41,272 nt of DNA, from the NCBI GenBank assembly GCA_002789675.1, contig PFTR01000088.1, forward strand, positions 1 to 41,272. The letters run 5' to 3'. A model generated the notes under the pieces. The model was not told the DNA's origin and ran no database searches. It worked only from the letters and a program-made list of their open reading frames with translations. A program made the position numbers and the translations under genes. Below, piece after piece: positions 15,614 to 24,647 of this stretch. Position 1 is the stretch's first letter. Each line of letters opens with the position of its first letter. The stretch comes from Alphaproteobacteria bacterium CG_4_9_14_3_um_filter_47_13 (lineage in GTDB: Bacteria; Pseudomonadota; Alphaproteobacteria; Micavibrionales; Micavibrionaceae).

Positions 15614-15850
15614 TCAAGCACCTATTTCAATTGTATAATCCTCGATTACAGGATTGGCGAGAAGTTTTTCGCACATTTCCTTGACCCGCGCCTCATCCGT
15701 TCCTTCTGCAATTTCAAGTTCGATCATCTTGCCCTGCCGTACCTCACCGACCTCATCAAAGCCCATCCCCTCCAGAGCATGACCAATGGCTTTGCCCTGC
15801 GGGTCAAGAACGCCTTTTTTTAGGGTAATGTGAATAACTGCTTTCATCAT
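15614..15850 (-). CDS. purS: Phosphoribosylformylglycinamidine synthase subunit PurS
   Basis: A 78-residue protein with the PurS fold: HITLKKGVLDPQGKAIGHAL, then EVGEVRQGKMIELEI and CEKLLANPVIEDYTIEI. PurS bridges PurQ and small PurL, allowing ammonia transfer in the FGAM synthase complex. It begins 2 nt after the purC stop (AAAGGAT as ribosome site), so it is translated from the purC message. PurQ and PurL, its partners, are encoded on the opposite strand further right. Confidence 0.95.
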   Translation of the reverse strand: MMKAVIHITLKKGVLDPQGKAIGHALEGMGFDEVGEVRQGKMIELEIAEGTDEARVKEMCEKLLANPVIEDYTIEIGA

Positions 15851-15852
15851 GT

Positions 15853-16716
15853 TTATCCTTTCCCGCCCGGTTTTTGCGGTTTTGGCTTGTTAATACTGCG
15901 CAAACGCCGCTCGCGTGCCAGTTCATTGTCGATCTCTCCCAGACCTGCCGCGACCTGCTCGTTAATATTCCCGCCTTCAATAATGCCGCCTTTGGGAATC
16001 AGTCCCAGTCTTTCCGCGACCTGCTGATAGGCCTCGATCATTCCGCCGAGATCCTGCCGGAAACGATCCTTATCCATTTTCTCGTTGGTCTCCATATCCC
16101 ATAAACGGCAATTATCAGGCGATATCTCATCAGCCAGCAGCAAGTAAAGCTCTCCATACTCGCCCCAGAGTCTGCCGAACTCCAGCTTGAAATCCACCAG
16201 CTTCAGACCAATACCGGCAAACATACCATTGAGATAATCATTGATGCGATAGCTCATCGCCACGATTTCCTCAAGTTCATAAACATCCGCCCAACCCAGT
16301 GTCATGATATGGCTTTCGCTAATCATCGGGTCATTCAGCTCGTCTTTCTTATAATAATACTCGATCAAAGGCTGTGGCAGGATTGTCCCCTCCTTCATCC
16401 CCAGACGGGTGCAGAGCGAACCGGCTGCAATATTCCGGATGACAACCTCGATCGGAATAATCTCGACCTCGCGCACCAGCTGCTCACGCATATTCAGAGA
16501 CTTAAGAAAATGTGTCGGAATGCCGATTGTTTCCAGCCGCATCATCAAATGCGCCGAAATCCTGTTATTCAGAACCCCTTTTCCGGCAATTGTGGCCTTT
16601 TTCCTGGCATTAAAGGCGGTGGCATCATCCTTGAAATACTGGATCAGAGTTCCTGGCTCCGTACCCTCATAAATGATTTTGGCTTTACCTTCGTGAATGA
16701 GCCTGCGATTTACCAT
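15853..16716 (-). CDS. purC: SAICAR synthetase
   Basis: A 287-residue phosphoribosylaminoimidazole-succinocarboxamide synthase, which joins aspartate to CAIR with ATP. Motifs: [10 protein letters not shown] (10-19), [37 protein letters not shown] and [10 protein letters not shown], then [12 protein letters not shown]. The usual bacterial enzyme is about 240-255 residues; here the C-terminus extends with a charged, Pro/Lys-rich tail ending [17 protein letters not shown] lies before the ATG. It is the first gene of a purC-purS unit that diverges from the zeta-subunit gene. A promoter with an overlapping inverted repeat precedes it. Confidence 0.95.
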   Translation of the reverse strand: MVNRRLIHEGKAKIIYEGTEPGTLIQYFKDDATAFNARKKATIAGKGVLNNRISAHLMMRLETIGIPTHFLKSLNMREQLVREVEIIPIEVVIRNIAAGSLCTRLGMKEGTILPQPLIEYYYKKDELNDPMISESHIMTLGWADVYELEEIVAMSYRINDYLNGMFAGIGLKLVDFKLEFGRLWGEYGELYLLLADEISPDNCRLWDMETNEKMDKDRFRQDLGGMIEAYQQVAERLGLIPKGGIIEGGNINEQVAAGLGEIDNELARERRLRSINKPKPQKPGGKG

Positions 16717-16736
16717 GAAAACTCCTTGTATGATAG

Positions 16737-16774
16737 CGATTATCTATATAATCGTAGATTCCCGTTCCAAGCAA
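16737..16774 (-). promoter_or_regulatory. purC promoter with overlapping inverted repeat
   Basis: Minus-strand TTGCTT (16774-16769) and TTATAT (16751-16746) are 17 nt apart. The inverted repeat CGATTAT-CTAT-ATAATCG (16737-16754) covers the -10, a position suited to a repressor. No known PurR box is recognised. Confidence 0.5.
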
Positions 16775-16827
16775 TGGTACAAGATACCAGAACTATTTAA
16801 TCCCGTGTTTAATAGAGGAAGACCAGA

Positions 16828-17157
16828 ATGTCCAGTTTTGAAGAACGAAAAGATGCTTTTGAAAATAAATTCGCCCATGATGCAGAGCTCACTTTTAAAG
16901 TTGAAGCCCGCTGCTGCAAGCTATTCGGCATTTGGGCCGCAGAGCAGCTCGGCCTTACAGGGGCGGATGCCGAAACATATGCCAAAGAAGTTATTGGTGC
17001 CAATCTTGAAGAACCAGGCTTTGATGATGTCAAACGCAAGGTTATTCCCGATTTTCAGGCCAAAAGCCTTGATATCTCGGAGCATATCATCGACTCAATG
17101 CTGGAAAAATATTTTGAAGAAGCCAAAATTCAGATCATGTCCGCAACGGAATCATAA
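16828..17157 (+). CDS. ATP synthase inhibitor subunit zeta (DUF1476)
   Basis: A 109-residue helical protein typical of DUF1476: SSFEERKDAFENKFAHDAEL (2-21), then FKVEARCCKLFGIWAAEQLG and YAKEVIGANLEEPGFDDV, with a C-terminal helix pair. In Paracoccus the family member is the zeta subunit, whose N-terminus enters F1 and blocks ATP hydrolysis in one direction; the start of this protein has the same pattern. The family is nearly confined to alphaproteobacteria and often lies beside the pur genes, as here. AGAGGAAG serves as ribosome site. A strong terminator follows. Confidence 0.88.
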   Translation: MSSFEERKDAFENKFAHDAELTFKVEARCCKLFGIWAAEQLGLTGADAETYAKEVIGANLEEPGFDDVKRKVIPDFQAKSLDISEHIIDSMLEKYFEEAKIQIMSATES

Positions 17158-17184
17158 GAACTTCTCCATTAAATCCCCATTAAA

Positions 17185-17217
17185 AAGCCCCGCCGAAGCG
17201 GGGCTTGAACTTTTTTT
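17185..17217 (+). terminator. Terminator of the zeta-subunit gene
   Basis: A 9-bp stem AAGCCCCGC/GCGGGGCTT with loop CGAA (17185-17206) is followed by seven T at 17211-17217. Confidence 0.92.
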
Positions 17218-17503
17218 GATTTTTTTATTGTTCCCTGGTTCAACTCACATGCCGGAGTTGTGATTTTTCCACCCTCTATCACTCCGCGATCACCCGCGTT
17301 GTGTTCATTGACGCAACACGAATTTAAAAATGCCTTTAATCTGAATATTAGGTTTTTTAGATCAAAGTCAATAATTTGACAAGACTAAAAATTACATTTT
17401 TTTGCTGCAAACGCATATATTATTCGTATTATACCTAAAAAAGGTTATAAACTTGCGCAGAACAAGGCTTTTCTGTTTCTTCCTTTACTGCTAAACAGGT
17501 GTC
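17218..17503. other. Leader region of purQ
   Basis: No coding frame is seen. The stretch is A+T-rich from 17330 on and contains a TTGACA near 17378 and TATTAT-like elements near 17420, so purQ has its own promoter, but no pair with good spacing stands out. A short inverted repeat GTGTT/AACAC occurs near 17300. No purine riboswitch core was recognised. Confidence 0.4.
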
Positions 17504-18193
17504 ATGAAAGCATCAATTATCGTATTTCCGGGGACAAACCGTGAAAAAGACATGGTTATGGCTCTTGAAAAATCCGGAATCCGGCAGCCAGCACTTGTCT
17601 GGCATAAGGAAACGGATCTCGGAAGCCCCGACCTTATTATCCTGCCCGGTGGTTTTTCCTACGGCGATTATCTACGCTGCGGCGCAATGGCGGCGCACTC
17701 CCCTATCATGAAAGAAGTGATTGCCCATGCCAATAAAGGAACCCGTATCCTTGGTGTCTGTAACGGCTTCCAGATGCTTGTTGAAACGGGATTGCTGCCC
17801 GGCGCTCTGCTACGGAACAAAACCTTGAAATTTATCTGCAAGCATGTCCATTTGCGCACGGAAAACGGCGACACCGCCTTTACGAATAAACTTGGCAAAG
17901 ACCGTATCATTCATGTTCCTGTGGCGCATGGTGATGGAAATTATTTTGCCAATGACGAGATCATGAAAGAGCTGGAAACAGAAAACCGGATCGCCTTTCG
18001 CTACTGCGATGAAAAGGGCGCGATCACGAATCAGGCCAACCCGAACGGCTCTGTCTCCAACATCGCCGGAATCCTGAACAAGCGCAAAACCATCCTCGGC
18101 ATGATGCCCCACCCCGAAAACGCCACGCAGGACTGGCAGGATAATATGTCAGGGCTGCCTTTGTTTGAAGGAATTGTAAAGGCTTTGGGATAG
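17504..18193 (+). CDS. purQ: FGAM synthase glutaminase subunit PurQ
   Basis: A 229-residue class I glutamine amidotransferase that supplies ammonia to small PurL. It opens with IVFPGTNREKDM; ILPGGFSYGDYLRCGAMAA is at 46-64. The nucleophile is C86 in GVCNGFQML, and His and Glu of the triad are in MMPHPENATQ near the C-terminus. AGGTG lies 5 nt before the ATG. PurS is encoded 1.7 kb to the left on the other strand, and purL 3.5 kb to the right, beyond two unrelated genes, although these three proteins form one complex. Confidence 0.95.
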   Translation: MKASIIVFPGTNREKDMVMALEKSGIRQPALVWHKETDLGSPDLIILPGGFSYGDYLRCGAMAAHSPIMKEVIAHANKGTRILGVCNGFQMLVETGLLPGALLRNKTLKFICKHVHLRTENGDTAFTNKLGKDRIIHVPVAHGDGNYFANDEIMKELETENRIAFRYCDEKGAITNQANPNGSVSNIAGILNKRKTILGMMPHPENATQDWQDNMSGLPLFEGIVKALG

Positions 18194-18363
18194 CTTTCAA
18201 CCATGAAAGAAGATGACCCCAAAAACATCTATACTGTCCGAGCCGATCGCACTGAAGGCATAAAATTTCCGTTAATTTGAAGGCTACGGAATGTCTGAAA
18301 GCTTCTGTTTTTCTCTCTAAAATTCACACGTGAGTTAAATGACATATAGGTCAGAATAAAAAA

Positions 18364-18391
18364 TTGACAGCGAAAAAAAACATGCTATATA
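18364..18391 (+). promoter_or_regulatory. Promoter of the serralysin-like gene
   Basis: A perfect TTGACA (18364-18369) and TATATA (18386-18391) with a 16-nt spacer lie about 45 nt upstream of the start codon. It shows that the protease gene is transcribed apart from purQ. Confidence 0.75.
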
Positions 18392-18437
18392 GCTTGTCTA
18401 TTATCAGTCTAATCATTTAAAAACACGAGTATATAAA

Positions 18438-21044
18438 ATGAAAAATACATTCACAACTGCGTCTAAAGAGCACTCTACAAACTTTGAAAATATTCCTGCA
18501 AATGATTCTAATTTGATCTCTTATGATGATTATTCTCATGCTGGCGGTGTAGGATCTTCAGGTCCTCGATTAGGACAGGGATCTGATGCATTAATACGGA
18601 ATCCGAATGCATGGGGTGCTGATGGAACGCCGCAGACAATCACATACATATTTTTGGACAACAAGCCTCCCGGTTATGATTCAGAGTTCCTTACCGGCTT
18701 CCAATCCTTTCGTGACCCTGCCCGGGCAGCGGCTATGGAGATATTGCATGACATTGAATTACAAACAAATATAAATTTTGTTGAAGTTACAAAATATTCA
18801 GAATCCAATATAAGCTTTGGCGTTGTCGATCGCCCGGGTGGCATAGCTGGAACAGCATGGTTTCCAAGTAATACGGATCAGAAAGGTACGATACAAGGCG
18901 ATTTATGGGTTGATGTCAGATACAATGGCACTTATGAAGATGGTTCATTTGCGCTATATAATTTACGCCATGAATTATTACATACGCTGGGTCTGCGCCA
19001 TTCATTCGAAGGCGGATTAATCGGTCCTGAAAACACAACAATATATACGAATCTGGCCTATCAAAGACCCGTCGAACATCCGCATTCCAATATGCTTTAT
19101 GATATCGAGGCTCTTCAAAAAATCTACGGTGTAGACACGACATCTACGAGTGGAAATGATACGTATATTCTAGAAACAGGAACACATGCTATCTGGGATT
19201 CCGGTGGCATAGATACCATAGATGCCTCCTCTATAAATTTTAATCTGGAGATTAATCTGAATAGTGGAATCTACGGAAGCGCCAGCGCAAATGGTGAAAA
19301 AGGTTTTGTCATTGCCAATAAGACGACAATCGAGAATTACAAAGGCGGAAGTAGCTCGGATACTGTTTTTGGCAATAATGTTCAAAATAACATTCAAACC
19401 AATAATGGTAATGATATTATCTATGGATCCTCTGGCAATGATACGTTAAATGGAGGAGGCGGCGTCGACTATCTCATTTATGAATCATTACCTTATAATC
19501 AATTTAATTTTTCAAACTATTCTGTAGATAATTTTGGAGTAACAATCACAAACAGAACCGGGGGCTGGATTGATAAAGTTGAAAATATCGAGTTTTTTCA
19601 GTTCTCTGATAGAACTCTCAAGTTTAGCGATATCTTAACCGGTCATTCTGATGGAACTGTTAGTGCTATTGAACGTAACCATGCCCCCAAAGCTGGAGAT
19701 GACCACTTTATTGTAGAAAAAGGGGATCGGCTAGTCGTTCAGAAGTCTGAGATACTGGCGAACGACAAAGACATTGATGGTGATAGTATAAGTTTTGTCG
19801 AGAATAATCAGGTTGTTGACGGCAGGATCAATACATATAGGGATTATTTTGCCTTTCAGGCACCACGATCCGCAGGCGTTCATAAATTTGATTATCTTAT
19901 CTCGGATGGTAAGGGAGGAACTGACGTTGGAACAGTCACAATCGACGTTCTTGATTATCTAAATCGTCCCCCTGAAGCAGTTGATGACTATTTCACAATG
20001 AATGCCGGTTCCCAAATAAGGATTCATGTAACCAAGTTACCCTGGAACGATACAGACCTGGATGGTGATCCTCTGAGCCTTGTCAGTGTGGATAACTTAC
20101 CCGAAGGTTTCACATACGCAAGTAATTATGTCACTTATAAAGATGAAGGAACGATCTCACGAGACTTATCATTCCAATATACTGTCTCGGATGGTGTCTT
20201 GACGGATACAGGGAATGTTTTTGTGACAGTGAACGGAACAGAACCACCTCCTCCGGTTCAGCCACCACCAACAACGCCTCCCCCACAGCCACCGGAGCCT
20301 CCTCAACCAGAGTCCCCTACGAGTACGGGTATTCTGACATTCAATGAAGATAATTTTTCAGCCTATACCATTAAAGGAGATAGAAACGTAAAAGTATTTG
20401 ATATTCTTGATAATGGCAAAACCGTCCATATGGAAGGAAATCTATGGAAAAAAGTTGCTTTGGATATCGAGATTACAAAAGATACCGTTCTGGAATTTGA
20501 TTTTAAATCAAATATAGAAGGTGAAAACCACTCTATTGGTTTTGATGACAATAACTACGCCTCAAGATCAGACCTTATTTCACTTCACGGAACAAGTAAT
20601 AAACACTTCTTACAGGCAGAACCCTATAAAGGGGATGGTAACTGGCAACATTATACGATTAAACTTTCTGAATTTTTCAATGCGGGCAAGGAAGTAAATT
20701 ACCTGACATTTGGAAATGATGATGATTCTTACAGTAATGCAGACAGTTATTTCAGGAACGTCGAAATCAAAAATGGACAAACGGATAACAATCCCGGAAA
20801 TGCTTTTGATGTTGATACCGCAAGTATCAGTAACTCTTCGGGCAACATCAAGTTTGACCAGGGGGACACTTTGACCGCCACAACTGATTTTGCTAAAACA
20901 GCCGCCTGTGAGATGGAAGACATCCAGTTTGATGCTGCCGGAGAGAGTTATCACCTTACAGATATTCCACAGGACAGTAATGATGTAAGTCTTGTAGGAG
21001 TCGCGCACACAATGCCTGATATGCCTTTTGATTTTAATTCTTAA
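18438..21044 (+). CDS. Serralysin-like secreted metalloprotease, multi-domain
   Basis: 868 residues, no Sec signal. The M10B-type catalytic domain is at about 30-230: zinc motif HELLHTLGLRH (178-188), then the Met-turn in SNMLYDIEALQKIYG (M219). A short, degenerate RTX part with NGNDIIYGSSGNDTL lies at about 305-345. Two cadherin/Ig-like repeats (about 415-505 and 512-600), each with the calcium-type DxDGD motif, follow. A Pro-rich linker is at 602-627, then a beta-rich module to about 775, possibly carbohydrate-binding, and an acidic end finishing FDFNS, as in type I secretion signals. It probably leaves by a type I system, possibly the one at 37.6-41.3 kb. The gene is more A+T-rich than the pur genes around it and lies between purQ and purL, which suggests insertion. 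Confidence 0.85.
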   Translation: MKNTFTTASKEHSTNFENIPANDSNLISYDDYSHAGGVGSSGPRLGQGSDALIRNPNAWGADGTPQTITYIFLDNKPPGYDSEFLTGFQSFRDPARAAAMEILHDIELQTNINFVEVTKYSESNISFGVVDRPGGIAGTAWFPSNTDQKGTIQGDLWVDVRYNGTYEDGSFALYNLRHELLHTLGLRHSFEGGLIGPENTTIYTNLAYQRPVEHPHSNMLYDIEALQKIYGVDTTSTSGNDTYILETGTHAIWDSGGIDTIDASSINFNLEINLNSGIYGSASANGEKGFVIANKTTIENYKGGSSSDTVFGNNVQNNIQTNNGNDIIYGSSGNDTLNGGGGVDYLIYESLPYNQFNFSNYSVDNFGVTITNRTGGWIDKVENIEFFQFSDRTLKFSDILTGHSDGTVSAIERNHAPKAGDDHFIVEKGDRLVVQKSEILANDKDIDGDSISFVENNQVVDGRINTYRDYFAFQAPRSAGVHKFDYLISDGKGGTDVGTVTIDVLDYLNRPPEAVDDYFTMNAGSQIRIHVTKLPWNDTDLDGDPLSLVSVDNLPEGFTYASNYVTYKDEGTISRDLSFQYTVSDGVLTDTGNVFVTVNGTEPPPPVQPPPTTPPPQPPEPPQPESPTSTGILTFNEDNFSAYTIKGDRNVKVFDILDNGKTVHMEGNLWKKVALDIEITKDTVLEFDFKSNIEGENHSIGFDDNNYASRSDLISLHGTSNKHFLQAEPYKGDGNWQHYTIKLSEFFNAGKEVNYLTFGNDDDSYSNADSYFRNVEIKNGQTDNNPGNAFDVDTASISNSSGNIKFDQGDTLTATTDFAKTAACEMEDIQFDAAGESYHLTDIPQDSNDVSLVGVAHTMPDMPFDFNS

Positions 21045-21062
21045 TATCGGTTTTTATTAATT

Positions 21063-21097
21063 ATAAAGGGGGGAGATATGATCCCCCCTTTATTTAT
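21063..21097 (+). terminator. Terminator of the protease gene
   Basis: A perfect 12-bp stem ATAAAGGGGGGA/TCCCCCCTTTAT (21063-21074/21082-21093) with a 7-nt loop, then T-rich sequence. It begins 18 nt after the stop. Confidence 0.85.
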
Positions 21098-21201
21098 AGC
21101 CAGATGTACAAACGCGCCCCCGCCTTTTAAAGAACATATAGACAGGCACAGGAAAGATTTTTATACTGCAGACATAATCAATAAAGAGCAGGAGAAAAAT
21201 C

Positions 21202-21657
21202 ATGGAAAATATTTATACCATCCGCGTATCGCTGGACAAAAAAACATATCGCGACATTGCCATACAGGGGGAACAGAGCCTTTATAAATTTGCCGAATCC
21301 ATTATCGATTCTTTTGATTTTGATCTGGATCACGCCTTCGGGTTCTTCAGTAATCTGGAAAGCCCCTATGGGTCGAGCGAAGAATCATACGAATTATTTG
21401 CTGATATGGAAGATTATGAACCCGTGCAGGAAAATACAAAAGGCGTTGAAAAAACAAAAATCGCCGATGTCTACGAACAGGACAAAAAAATGCTGTTCCT
21501 GTTCGATTATGGCGATGACTGGATCTTTATGACAGAATGCATCAAAGTGCAGCCGGCAACGTCAAACGACCACTTGCCGAAAATAATCAATTCCGTTGGA
21601 GAAGCGCCAGAACAATATCCCGATTACGAGGATTGCGACGACGAAGAAGCGGCGTGA
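21202..21657 (+). CDS. Plasmid pRiA4b ORF-3-like protein
   Basis: 151 residues with the core of the pRiA4b ORF-3 family: a ubiquitin-like start YTIRVSLDKKTYRDIAIQG, helix LYKFAESIIDSFDFD, then LFLFDYGDDWIFMTECI and a conserved end GEAPEQYPDYEDCDDEE. The molecular role of the family is not established; it is often found on plasmids and accessory regions. AGGAG is 8 nt upstream of the start. It lies with the protease gene between purQ and purL and may have arrived with it. Confidence 0.85.
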   Translation: MENIYTIRVSLDKKTYRDIAIQGEQSLYKFAESIIDSFDFDLDHAFGFFSNLESPYGSSEESYELFADMEDYEPVQENTKGVEKTKIADVYEQDKKMLFLFDYGDDWIFMTECIKVQPATSNDHLPKIINSVGEAPEQYPDYEDCDDEEAA

Positions 21658-21678
21658 TTAGGGGAAAAACATCCCCGC

Positions 21679-21700
21679 CATGCCCACCTACGCGGGCATG
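21679..21700. repeat. REP-like palindrome, copy 1
   Basis: CATGCCCAC and GCGGGCATG form a 9-bp stem with one mismatch around a 4-nt loop. It is nearly the same as the element at 24579-24600, and the two copies bracket purL-bolA-grxD. Confidence 0.65.
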
Positions 21701-21745
21701 ACGGAAACAACCTTCGCTACTTCGCGGTAGAAAGAAAAAACGACA

Positions 21746-23971
21746 ATGATAAACGCAGCACAAAAAATAAAAGAACCCTCCTTTAAAGAGCCTGAAATAA
21801 CACAGGCGCTTGCTGCCGAGCACGGGCTGAACGAGGAAGAATATCATCTCATGCTCTCCATCATCGGGCGGACACCGCGTTTTACCGAGCTTGGGATCTT
21901 CTCGGTCATGTGGAGCGAGCATTGCTCTTATAAATCCTCACGGCTGCATTTAAAGAAGCTGCCAACAAAAGCGCCGTGGGTGATTCAGGGGCCGGGCGAG
22001 AATGCCGGAGTCATTGATATTGGCGATGGGCAGGCCGCAATCTTCAAAATGGAATCACATAACCACCCGTCATATATCGAGCCTTATCAGGGTGCGGCAA
22101 CGGGCGTTGGCGGAATCATGCGCGATGTGTTCACAATGGGCGCAAGACCGATTGCCAATATTAACGCACTGCGTTTTGGGGATCCGTCCCACCCGAAAAC
22201 ACGGCATCTGGTTTCCGGCGTTGTTGCCGGCATTGCAGGTTACGGCAACTGTATGGGCGTGCCGACAGTCGGCGGCGAGGTAAATTTTCACGCCTCCTAT
22301 AACGGCAATATCCTTGTCAATGCGATGACCGTTGGCATTGCCGATCAGGATTTTATCTATTATGCACGCGGCGCAGCGCCCGATCAGCCCGTTGTCTATG
22401 TCGGCAGCAAAACCGGACGCGATGGTATCCATGGCGCAACAATGGCCAGCGCCAGTTTTGACGATGAAGCCGAAGCCCGGCGCCCGACCGTACAGGTTGG
22501 TGACCCCTTCACCGAAAAACTTTTGCTCGAAGCCTGTCTGGAACTGATGCAGCTTGATGCAATTATTTCCATTCAGGATATGGGCGCGGCGGGACTGACA
22601 TCCTCCTCCGTTGAAATTGCCGATAAAGGCGAAATCGGTGTGATGCTTGATCTTGATAAAGTACCGCAGCGCGAGCCCGATATGAGTCCTTACGAAATCA
22701 TGCTTTCTGAATCACAGGAACGTATGCTGATGATTCTCAAACCCGGCAAGGAGACGCTGGCGCAGGAGATTTTCGAGAAATGGGATCTTGATTTTGCCGT
22801 CATCGGCACAACCACAGAAAAGCGCCATTTACATTTAAGTATGCATGGTAAAGTCTGGTGCGATATTCCTGTCCCGCCTTTGGTAGATGATGCCCCGATT
22901 TATGATCGTCCGCAGGGTCTTTATCCGAAGCCCGCCCCTGTCCCCGTCATAAGCGACACAGGCCATCTGGAGCCGATATTAAAAACACTTGTCTCCTGCC
23001 CCGATATGGCTTCAAAACGCTGGATCTGGGAGCAGTATGACCATCTTGTTATGGGAGAAACTGTGGCGCAGCCGGGACAGGCCGATGCGGCAATTGTCAA
23101 GATTCCGGAGAGCAACAAAGCCCTTGCCATCACCTCGGACTGTACCCCGAGATACTGTCACGCCAACCCCTATGAAGGCGGAAAGCAGGTCATCGCCGAG
23201 AGCTACCGCAATCTTTGTGCCACAGGCGCAACACCGCTGGCGGTAACGGACAATTTGAATTTCGGTAATCCGCACAAATCCGAAATCATGGCGCAGTTTG
23301 TCGGCTGCATCGAAGGAATGGCAGCGGCCTGTACCGCGCTGGATTATCCGGTTATTTCCGGCAATGTCAGCCTTTATAACGAAACCAATGATACCGCAAT
23401 TCTGCCAACGCCAACGATTGGCGGTGTCGGTCTTTTGCAGGACTGGCGTAAGGCCGGCACCATTGGTTTTAAAACAGCCGGAGAAACCATTTTTCTCATC
23501 GGGGAAACGCACGGCCATATCGGACAATCTCTTTATTTGCGCGAAATCCACAATTCCGAAGCTGGCGATGCACCGCCTGTTGATCTAGCCACCGAACGGC
23601 TGCACGGCGAATTTGTCCGTGATCTGATCCAGCGTGGACTTGTCAGTACCTGCCACGATATCAGCGATGGCGGACTGCTTTGCGCTCTCGCTGAAATGGC
23701 GATGGCGGGACAATGTGGCGCGTCCCTTGATCTTGATGATCCCTCTCCCGCTTTCTGGTTCGGCGAGGACCAGGCGCGCTATGTCATTACCACTTCTGAA
23801 ATAGAATCCCTTGAAGCACTGGCAAAAACCTCGGGAGTTCCCTTAATCCCTCTTGGTAAGACAACGGCACAATATCACTTGAAGCTACCGACAGGACAGG
23901 TTATCTCTATAGAAGATTTAAAAAAACTGCATGAAAACTGGCTGCCGGATTATATGGCCGGAAAATCATAA
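21746..23971 (+). CDS. purL: FGAM synthase subunit PurL (small form)
   Basis: 741 residues, the size of small PurL, which needs PurS and PurQ. Motifs: [34 protein letters not shown], the ATP/Mg region [65 protein letters not shown] and [19 protein letters not shown]. It converts FGAR to FGAM with ATP and ammonia. The ribosome site is poor (GAAAG). A REP-like palindrome lies 45-65 nt upstream of the start. BolA follows after 14 nt. Confidence 0.97.
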   Translation: MINAAQKIKEPSFKEPEITQALAAEHGLNEEEYHLMLSIIGRTPRFTELGIFSVMWSEHCSYKSSRLHLKKLPTKAPWVIQGPGENAGVIDIGDGQAAIFKMESHNHPSYIEPYQGAATGVGGIMRDVFTMGARPIANINALRFGDPSHPKTRHLVSGVVAGIAGYGNCMGVPTVGGEVNFHASYNGNILVNAMTVGIADQDFIYYARGAAPDQPVVYVGSKTGRDGIHGATMASASFDDEAEARRPTVQVGDPFTEKLLLEACLELMQLDAIISIQDMGAAGLTSSSVEIADKGEIGVMLDLDKVPQREPDMSPYEIMLSESQERMLMILKPGKETLAQEIFEKWDLDFAVIGTTTEKRHLHLSMHGKVWCDIPVPPLVDDAPIYDRPQGLYPKPAPVPVISDTGHLEPILKTLVSCPDMASKRWIWEQYDHLVMGETVAQPGQADAAIVKIPESNKALAITSDCTPRYCHANPYEGGKQVIAESYRNLCATGATPLAVTDNLNFGNPHKSEIMAQFVGCIEGMAAACTALDYPVISGNVSLYNETNDTAILPTPTIGGVGLLQDWRKAGTIGFKTAGETIFLIGETHGHIGQSLYLREIHNSEAGDAPPVDLATERLHGEFVRDLIQRGLVSTCHDISDGGLLCALAEMAMAGQCGASLDLDDPSPAFWFGEDQARYVITTSEIESLEALAKTSGVPLIPLGKTTAQYHLKLPTGQVISIEDLKKLHENWLPDYMAGKS

Positions 23972-23985
23972 AAGGGAAAACTGAA

Positions 23986-24222
23986 ATGGCGATGGATGCG
24001 GGCGAAATCGAAGCGCTGATTAAACAGAACATCCCCGATGCGACTGTAAAAATTCAGGATCTTCGCGGGGATGGCGATCATTATGCCGCTTATATAGAAT
24101 CAGACTCCTTCATCGGAAAATCCCGTGTCCAGCAGCACCAGATTGTCTATGCAGCACTACAGGGAAAAATGGGCGGCGACCTTCACGCCCTTGCCATACA
24201 AACAGCAACACCAGAGGAGTAA
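23986..24222 (+). CDS. BolA-family protein
   Basis: 78 residues with the BolA/IbaG fold: MDAGEIEALIKQNIPDATVK, then HYAAYIESDSFIGKSRVQQH and VYAALQGKMGGDLHALAI. The invariant His near the end (GDLHAL) is the usual Fe-S ligand shared with a monothiol glutaredoxin. Directly downstream, 3 nt away, lies such a glutaredoxin gene, so the two proteins very likely form a [2Fe-2S] heterodimer for iron sensing or cluster transfer. Confidence 0.93.
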   Translation: MAMDAGEIEALIKQNIPDATVKIQDLRGDGDHYAAYIESDSFIGKSRVQQHQIVYAALQGKMGGDLHALAIQTATPEE

Positions 24223-24225
24223 AAA

Positions 24226-24555
24226 ATGGAAAATGTAGTTTTTGACCGTATTCGCAAACAAATTGAAAGTGACGATATTGTGCTTTATATGAAAGGCACA
24301 GCCATTTTTCCGCAATGCGGATTTTCTGCGGCAACAGTGCAGATCCTGAGCCAGATCGGCGTACCGTTCAAAGATTATAATGTCCTTGAGGATAGCGATA
24401 TCCGCGAAGGCATCAAACAATTCACCAACTGGCCGACAATCCCGCAACTCTACGTCAAAGGCGAATTTATCGGCGGCTGCGATATCGTCCGTGAAATGTT
24501 CGAGACGGGCGAATTACAGGAAATGCTGGAAGAAAAAGGGCTTATTGCCGCGTAA
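24226..24555 (+). CDS. grxD: Monothiol glutaredoxin (Grx4 type)
   Basis: 109 residues with the CGFS active site (C31) inside [14 protein letters not shown], then [20 protein letters not shown], which holds the cis-Pro and glutathione-binding residues. Proteins of this class carry a glutathione-ligated [2Fe-2S] cluster and deliver it to target proteins or share it with BolA. AGAGGAG precedes the start. It is the last gene of the purL-bolA-grxD unit, followed by a palindromic repeat that may end transcription. Confidence 0.95.
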   Translation: MENVVFDRIRKQIESDDIVLYMKGTAIFPQCGFSAATVQILSQIGVPFKDYNVLEDSDIREGIKQFTNWPTIPQLYVKGEFIGGCDIVREMFETGELQEMLEEKGLIAA

Positions 24556-24578
24556 AGACACAAAACCTTAAAGAACAT

Positions 24579-24600
24579 CATGCCCGCGCAGGCGGGCATG
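24579..24600. repeat. REP-like palindrome, copy 2
   Basis: A perfect 9-bp stem CATGCCCGC/GCGGGCATG around GCAG lies between the convergent grxD and rodA ends. It lacks a T-tract but could weaken read-through in both directions. Confidence 0.7.
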
Positions 24601-24647
24601 TGACAATAAACAGGTGTGCGGCAAAGCGTCACTCTTTCTGGAAAAAC

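Noticed and set aside
17218-17503. Purine riboswitch upstream of purQ
   Set aside because: No three-way junction with the conserved loop sequences could be recognised in this A+T-rich leader.
18203-18280. 25-codon frame (MKEDDPKNIYTVRA...) just after purQ
   Set aside because: No ribosome site, very short, and no conserved pattern. It may be a remnant of an older gene start but cannot be supported.
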